A DNA stretch of 64,000 bases from Sphaerisporangium rubeum (GTDB lineage Bacteria; Actinomycetota; Actinomycetes; Streptosporangiales; Streptosporangiaceae), in assembly GCF_014207705.1 (NCBI RefSeq), contig NZ_JACHIU010000001.1, forward strand, positions 806,001 through 870,000, read 5' to 3'. The position numbers were made by a program, and so were the translations under genes. This document shows, one piece after another, positions 60,204 through 64,000 of this stretch (positions within the stretch are counted from its first letter, which is position 1; every line of letters starts with the position of its first letter). The notes beneath the pieces were generated by a model. That model saw only the letters and a list, made by a program, of their open reading frames with translations. It was not told the origin of the DNA and ran no database searches.

Positions 60204-62456
60204 TCATGTGGTGCGGTGGACCAAGGGGACGGCGGGGGTGGCGGGGGTGTCGTCGCCGCCGGGGCCGGCTTCGCCTTGGCCAGGGGGGCGGTTGTCGGGG
60301 GTGTTCCGGTTGGCGGGGTCGCGGGGGTCCGGCGGGTTGTCAGGGGAGAACGGGCCGCCGTCGGGGGTCTTGTCCTTCGGGGGCTTCGGTGCGCAGCCGG
60401 TGGAGCAGCCGCCGAAGCGGCCCATGTCCGGGGACACGAAGGATGACGGGTCGATGCCGGACAGGGCCTTCAGCATCGTCGCCTTCCAGATCTGGCCGGA
60501 GATGGTGGCGCCGAACACTTCGCCGTAGGTGGTGCCGCCGATGGTCACGCCGCGCAGGGGGTGGGTGGCCGAGCCGCGGGGGTCGCCGAGGCTGACGGCG
60601 GAGGCGAGGTCGGGGGTGTAGCCGGCGAACCACGCGGTCATGGAGCCGTCGGTGGTGCCGGTCTTGCCCGCGGCGTCCCGGCCGATGCCGCCGACGCCGG
60701 ACATGGTGCCCTTGGTGAAGACGCCGGACAGGATGTGGTTGACCGCGTCCGCGACCTCCTCTTCGAGCACCTGCTTGCAGGTCGGCTTGAAGGTGGTGGC
60801 CTTGCCGTCCCGGTCGGTGATCTGGGTGATCGCCATCGGCGCGCAGTACTGGCCGCGGGCCGCCAGCGTGGCGTACGAGCTCGCGACCGTCACCGGGTCC
60901 ATCTCGTTGACGCCGAGGGTGAAGGTCTCGACCTCACGCAGCTTCTGGCCGTCGGCACGCTGGATGCCCATGTCCTTGGCGGTCTTGACCACGTCGCACA
61001 GGCCGACCTTCTGCTGGAGCTTCAGGAAGAACGTGTTGACCGAACCCCAGGTGCCGGTCTGCAGGGTCTTGAAGCCGCCGCTGCTCTCGGAGGAGTTGTG
61101 CACGTCCCAGCCGGGGTCGCCGACGCCTTGGCCCTTGCAGTTCTTGAAGTCGCCGTAGCCGTTGGCCCGGAAGGTCGCGCCGGAGGCGATGCCGTCCCCG
61201 AACTTCATGCCTTCCTTGAGCGCCGTGGTGAGCGTGAAGACCTTGAACGTGGACCCGGCCTGGAAACCGGCGCCGCCGCCGTGCGCGACGTCGGCCACGA
61301 GGTTGTAGTTGGACTCGTTCTTCTTCTTGCTGCTGCCGAACTTGCGGCTGGCGGCCATGGCCTTGATGGCGCCGGTGCCGGGCTCGACGAGGGCCTGCGC
61401 CGCGACGGGCTTGTCGGAGGCGTGCACCCACTTCTTGATGGCCTGGTCGGCGGCCTTCTGCATCTTGGTGTCGAGAGTGGTCTTGATCGTCAGGCCACCG
61501 CGGTTGAGGAACTCACGCCGGGCCTTCTGCGACTTGCCGAACTGCTTGTCGTTGAGGATCTCCTGCTGCACGTACAGGCAGAAGTACGGGTAGTCGCTCT
61601 GCTCGCAGCCGCCGGGGATGGGGATGTCCTTGAAGACGAGCTTCTTGGCCTTGGCCTCCTCGGCCTGCTCCGGGGTGATCTTCTTGAGCTCGGCCATGCG
61701 GTCGAGAACGGTGTTCCGTCTCATCAGCAGCGCCGCGCGGTACTTCTTGCCGAGGTTCGGGTCGGTGGCGTTGGGGTTCTGCACGGCGCCGGCCAGCGTG
61801 GCGGCCTGTTCGAGGTTGAGCTCGGAGGCCGGCTTGTCGAAGAAGCGCTTGGAGGCGGCCTGGATGCCGTACGCGCTGGCGCCGAAGTAGGCGATGTTGA
61901 GGTACCGCTCCAGGATCTGGTCCTTGGTGTACTTCTCCTCGACGGCCAAGGCGTACCGCAGCTCGTTGAGCTTGCGCGGCACGGTCGGCGCGAGTGCCGC
62001 CTGGCGCTCCTCGTCGGTCTCGGCCTTGTTCAGCAGCACCTGCTTGACGTACTGCTGGGTGATCGACGAGCCGCCCTGCGACACGCCGCCTTGCTGGAAG
62101 TTCTTCATGGCGGCGCGGAGGGTGCCTTCAAGGTCGAGTGCGCCGTGCTGGTAAAAGCGGAAGTCCTCGATGGCGATGATCGCTTCACGCATGATCGGCG
62201 CGACCTTCGACAAGGGCACGGACTCGCGATTCTGGTAGTAGAACTTCGCGATCACCTTGTTCTTGGCGTCGCGGATCTCGGTGACCTCAGGCAGGGGAGG
62301 TTCCTGTAGATCTTCCGGCTTCAGGTTCAAGGCGTCCGTGGCGCCTTTGACGCTGTATCCCGCGCCGCCGACGGCGGGCAACGCGATGGCCGCCATCAGC
62401 ACACCCGCCGCGACGGCGGCACCGATGAGGCGCACGAGGTTGAAGATGACCGACAC
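60204..62456 (-). CDS. Class A penicillin-binding protein (transglycosylase/transpeptidase)
   Basis: About 750 residues. One N-terminal membrane anchor (VRLIGAAVAAGVLMAAIALPAVGG), a GT51 glycosyltransferase domain (AIEDFRFYQHGALDLEGTLRAAMKNFQQGGVSQGGSSITQQYVKQVLL...RKLNELRYALAVEEKYTKDQILERYLNIAYFG) and a transpeptidase domain with GSTFKVF (SxxK), GSVN (SxN) and AAGKTGTTDGSM (KTG). The C-terminus is a Pro/Asp/Gly-rich tail. Polymerises and cross-links peptidoglycan outside the membrane. GTG 62456 has AAAGG upstream; GTG 62480 is an alternative. Divergent from WblA, as in the ponA/whiB4 neighbourhood. Confidence 0.9.
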   Translation of the reverse strand: MSVIFNLVRLIGAAVAAGVLMAAIALPAVGGAGYSVKGATDALNLKPEDLQEPPLPEVTEIRDAKNKVIAKFYYQNRESVPLSKVAPIMREAIIAIEDFRFYQHGALDLEGTLRAAMKNFQQGGVSQGGSSITQQYVKQVLLNKAETDEERQAALAPTVPRKLNELRYALAVEEKYTKDQILERYLNIAYFGASAYGIQAASKRFFDKPASELNLEQAATLAGAVQNPNATDPNLGKKYRAALLMRRNTVLDRMAELKKITPEQAEEAKAKKLVFKDIPIPGGCEQSDYPYFCLYVQQEILNDKQFGKSQKARREFLNRGGLTIKTTLDTKMQKAADQAIKKWVHASDKPVAAQALVEPGTGAIKAMAASRKFGSSKKKNESNYNLVADVAHGGGAGFQAGSTFKVFTLTTALKEGMKFGDGIASGATFRANGYGDFKNCKGQGVGDPGWDVHNSSESSGGFKTLQTGTWGSVNTFFLKLQQKVGLCDVVKTAKDMGIQRADGQKLREVETFTLGVNEMDPVTVASSYATLAARGQYCAPMAITQITDRDGKATTFKPTCKQVLEEEVADAVNHILSGVFTKGTMSGVGGIGRDAAGKTGTTDGSMTAWFAGYTPDLASAVSLGDPRGSATHPLRGVTIGGTTYGEVFGATISGQIWKATMLKALSGIDPSSFVSPDMGRFGGCSTGCAPKPPKDKTPDGGPFSPDNPPDPRDPANRNTPDNRPPGQGEAGPGGDDTPATPAVPLVHRTT

Positions 62457-62748
62457 CGGGCCTTTGCCGTGAGCTTGCACGTGACCAGGGTATGCCGAAC
62501 TGCTGACGTAATAGGTACCCAAAGTCCAATTCTGCGTGACTCGCAGGTGCCCCGGGAGGGGGAGGACTAGTCATTCCCGGCCACATGGCCTGACATGACC
62601 ATGTGGGAAATTGACCCGCCCGGGGTCTGTCGTGGCGATCGTCTCGTTGCGTACGTTCTCCTCTGCGGCAACTGAATAAGGAGGCTCGACGCCCGCGCCC
62701 GTCGGCCGCCAAGTGACGACTGACCACCTATAGGGGAGTGGGGTCGAA

Positions 62749-63045
62749 ATGTGGATCACGGATTGGACCTCCCGTGCCGCCTGTCGAGGTGCGGATCCTG
62801 ACGCGTTGTTCGTGCAGGGTGCCGCACAGAACAGGGCGAAGCTCATCTGCCGAGGATGCCCGGTCCGTACGGAGTGTCTTGCGGACGCTCTGGACAATCG
62901 CATCGAGTTCGGAGTCTGGGGCGGCATGACCGAGCGTGAGCGGCGAGCGCTGCTCAGGCGTCGGCCGGATGTCACATCGTGGCGAGACCTGTTGGAGCTC
63001 GCCAAGGAAGAGTACGAGCGGACCAACGAGTTGATCGCCGGCTGA
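62749..63045 (+). CDS. wblA: WhiB family iron-sulfur regulator WblA
   Basis: A 98-residue WhiB protein. Cluster cysteines Cys12, Cys34, Cys37 and Cys43 (CxxC at 34-37) and the GVWGGMTERERRALLRR turn and basic segment. The location between a class A PBP and an ArsA-like ATPase matches the Streptomyces wblA and mycobacterial whiB4 loci. WblA represses antibiotic genes and promotes sporulation in Streptomyces; here that is inferred by synteny. Iron-sulfur cluster senses oxygen or redox state. Confidence 0.87.
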   Translation: MWITDWTSRAACRGADPDALFVQGAAQNRAKLICRGCPVRTECLADALDNRIEFGVWGGMTERERRALLRRRPDVTSWRDLLELAKEEYERTNELIAG

Positions 63046-63134
63046 GTCCGGCGGGCCGAGGCGGGTCGCCTCCGGCCCGTGACCCGAGTGTGTGACGCCA
63101 GTCGTCACCTGTCTATGACGATCATCGCGGATCG

Positions 63135-64000
63135 TCACGCCGTGAGGAGTTCGCCGATCCTGCGCAGCCCGTCCAGGTCGTGCACATCCTCCGGCATCGC
63201 GAGCACCTGGGTGATCGGCACAGTGGGGTGTGCCGACGCGAAATGTTCCTGTTCCCGGTGCTCGCGCGCGGCGAGTTGCATACGGCCGGCGTGCAGCCGC
63301 AGCACGGCGGCCGTGAGCTCGTGTCCGCCGCGTGCCTCCAGGTCCTCGGCGGCCGCGGCGCTTCGCGCGGCCGAGAGGGCAGGGGCCGGGGACGCGTGGA
63401 CCCGGTTGATCACCAGCCCGGCCAGGGGCATGCCTTCCTCGGCCAGGCGTTCCACGAAGTACGAGGCCTCTCGCATGGCGTCCCGCTCCGGCGCGGCCAC
63501 CACCACGAAGGCCGTGCCGGGAGCCTGGAGCAGCTTGTACGTCTGCTCGGCCCGCTGGCGGAACCCGCCGAAGACCGCGTCGAGCGCGCCGACGAACGTC
63601 TGGATGTCCTTGAGGAACTGTGCGCCGAGGATCTTGGTCATCGCACCGGCGACCAGTCCGAATCCGGCGTTGAGCAGTTTGAACGCGCTGCGTCCCCCGG
63701 CTTTGGCCGGCGCCATCAAGATCCTGATGAGGCGGCCGTCGAGGAACCTGCCGAGGCGGTCCGGCGCGTCGAGGAAGTCCAGCGCCGAGCGGGACGGCGG
63801 CGTGTCGACGATGATCAGATCCCAGTCGCCGGTCCGCCGGAGCTGGCCGAGCTTCTCCATCGCCATGTACTCCTGCGTGCCGGAGAAGCTCGACGACAGC
63901 GACTGGTAGAACGGGTTCTCCAGGATCTGCCGGGCCCGCATCGGGTCGGCGTGCGCCTCGATGATCTCGTCGAAGGTCCGCTTCATGTCGAGCATCATGG
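63135..64000 (-). CDS. ArsA/GET3-like ATPase, 5' end outside window
   Basis: The C-terminal ~287 residues of an anion-pump-type ATPase, open to the right edge. MLDMKRTFDEIIEAH, WDLIIVDTPPSRSALDFLDAP (switch II DTPP) and FVVVAAPERDAMREASYFVERLAEEGMPLAGLVINRVH are family features; the P-loop lies beyond the window. In other actinomycetes two such genes in tandem sit next to wblA/whiB4, so another may follow. It ends convergently to WblA, 89 bases away. Role in tail-anchored protein or redox stress is unproven. Confidence 0.87.
   Translation of the reverse strand, partial: MMLDMKRTFDEIIEAHADPMRARQILENPFYQSLSSSFSGTQEYMAMEKLGQLRRTGDWDLIIVDTPPSRSALDFLDAPDRLGRFLDGRLIRILMAPAKAGGRSAFKLLNAGFGLVAGAMTKILGAQFLKDIQTFVGALDAVFGGFRQRAEQTYKLLQAPGTAFVVVAAPERDAMREASYFVERLAEEGMPLAGLVINRVHASPAPALSAARSAAAAEDLEARGGHELTAAVLRLHAGRMQLAAREHREQEHFASAHPTVPITQVLAMPEDVHDLDGLRRIGELLTA

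Overview
The window comes from a high-GC filamentous actinomycete, most likely of the order Streptosporangiales or a relative. This rests on the strongly GC-biased third codon positions, frequent GTG and TTG starts, four-base stop/start overlaps, a WhiB-type regulator beside a class A penicillin-binding protein and an ArsA-like ATPase (the wblA neighbourhood), and many secreted proteins with carbohydrate-binding modules. The order-level assignment is inference; no rRNA or other phylogenetic marker is present.

Layout. 1-4.4 kb: a decaying accessory patch holding a DUF6461-like protein, a DUF433 antitoxin with a broken toxin, an intact AAA15-type ATPase/RloB pair that looks like a defence module, and back-to-back remnants of an anti-sigma kinase and an OLD-type nuclease. 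4.4-6.5 kb: a QorB-like reductase with a divergent HxlR regulator, and a small lipoprotein. 6.5-14.7 kb: two divergent ROK regulators, then a secreted GSDH-type sugar dehydrogenase and a secreted ThuA/3-keto-sugar hydrolase-like protein. 14.7-21.5 kb: a seven-gene, translationally coupled ebo-like operon with an inositol-phosphate-synthase-like first gene in place of EboD. 21.6-23.4 kb: an MFS exporter and a small secreted protein.

24.2-34.7 kb: an unusual candidate biosynthetic cluster of nine genes on one strand: stand-alone condensation-domain protein, 823-residue tandem ATP-grasp protein, MFS exporter, acyl-carrier-like protein, short-chain dehydrogenase, AMP-forming acyl ligase, NeuD-like acyltransferase, flavin-dependent halogenase-family enzyme, and RBBP9-like serine hydrolase. 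There is no modular NRPS or PKS. The likely logic is ATP-grasp amide formation combined with an acyl group activated on a carrier and joined by the condensation protein. This is the best candidate for an undescribed system here.

34.7-37 kb: a secreted GH64 beta-1,3-glucanase with a LacI-type operator, and a membrane-anchored HTH protein. 37-43 kb: a LysR regulator divergent from a six-gene operon that degrades 3-hydroxyanthranilate through 2-aminomuconate to 4-hydroxy-2-oxovalerate. 43-57.3 kb: a catabolic locus of unknown substrate: a branched-chain-amino-acid-type ABC transporter with two amidohydrolases and an LVIVD-repeat protein, then a split transketolase, a DddP-like M24 protein lacking one metal ligand, and a 3-hydroxyisobutyrate-dehydrogenase-family enzyme, all probably controlled by the divergent FCD/GntR regulator, whose probable operator motif also occurs upstream of the transporter operon. 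57.4-64 kb: ordinary chromosome: alpha/beta hydrolase, tRNA-Pro(CGG), metallophosphoesterase, GatB/YqeY protein, class A PBP, WblA and a partial ArsA-like ATPase running off the right edge.

No CRISPR array, rRNA or recognisable insertion sequence was seen. Functional calls come from reading motifs and domain order only; no searches were run.
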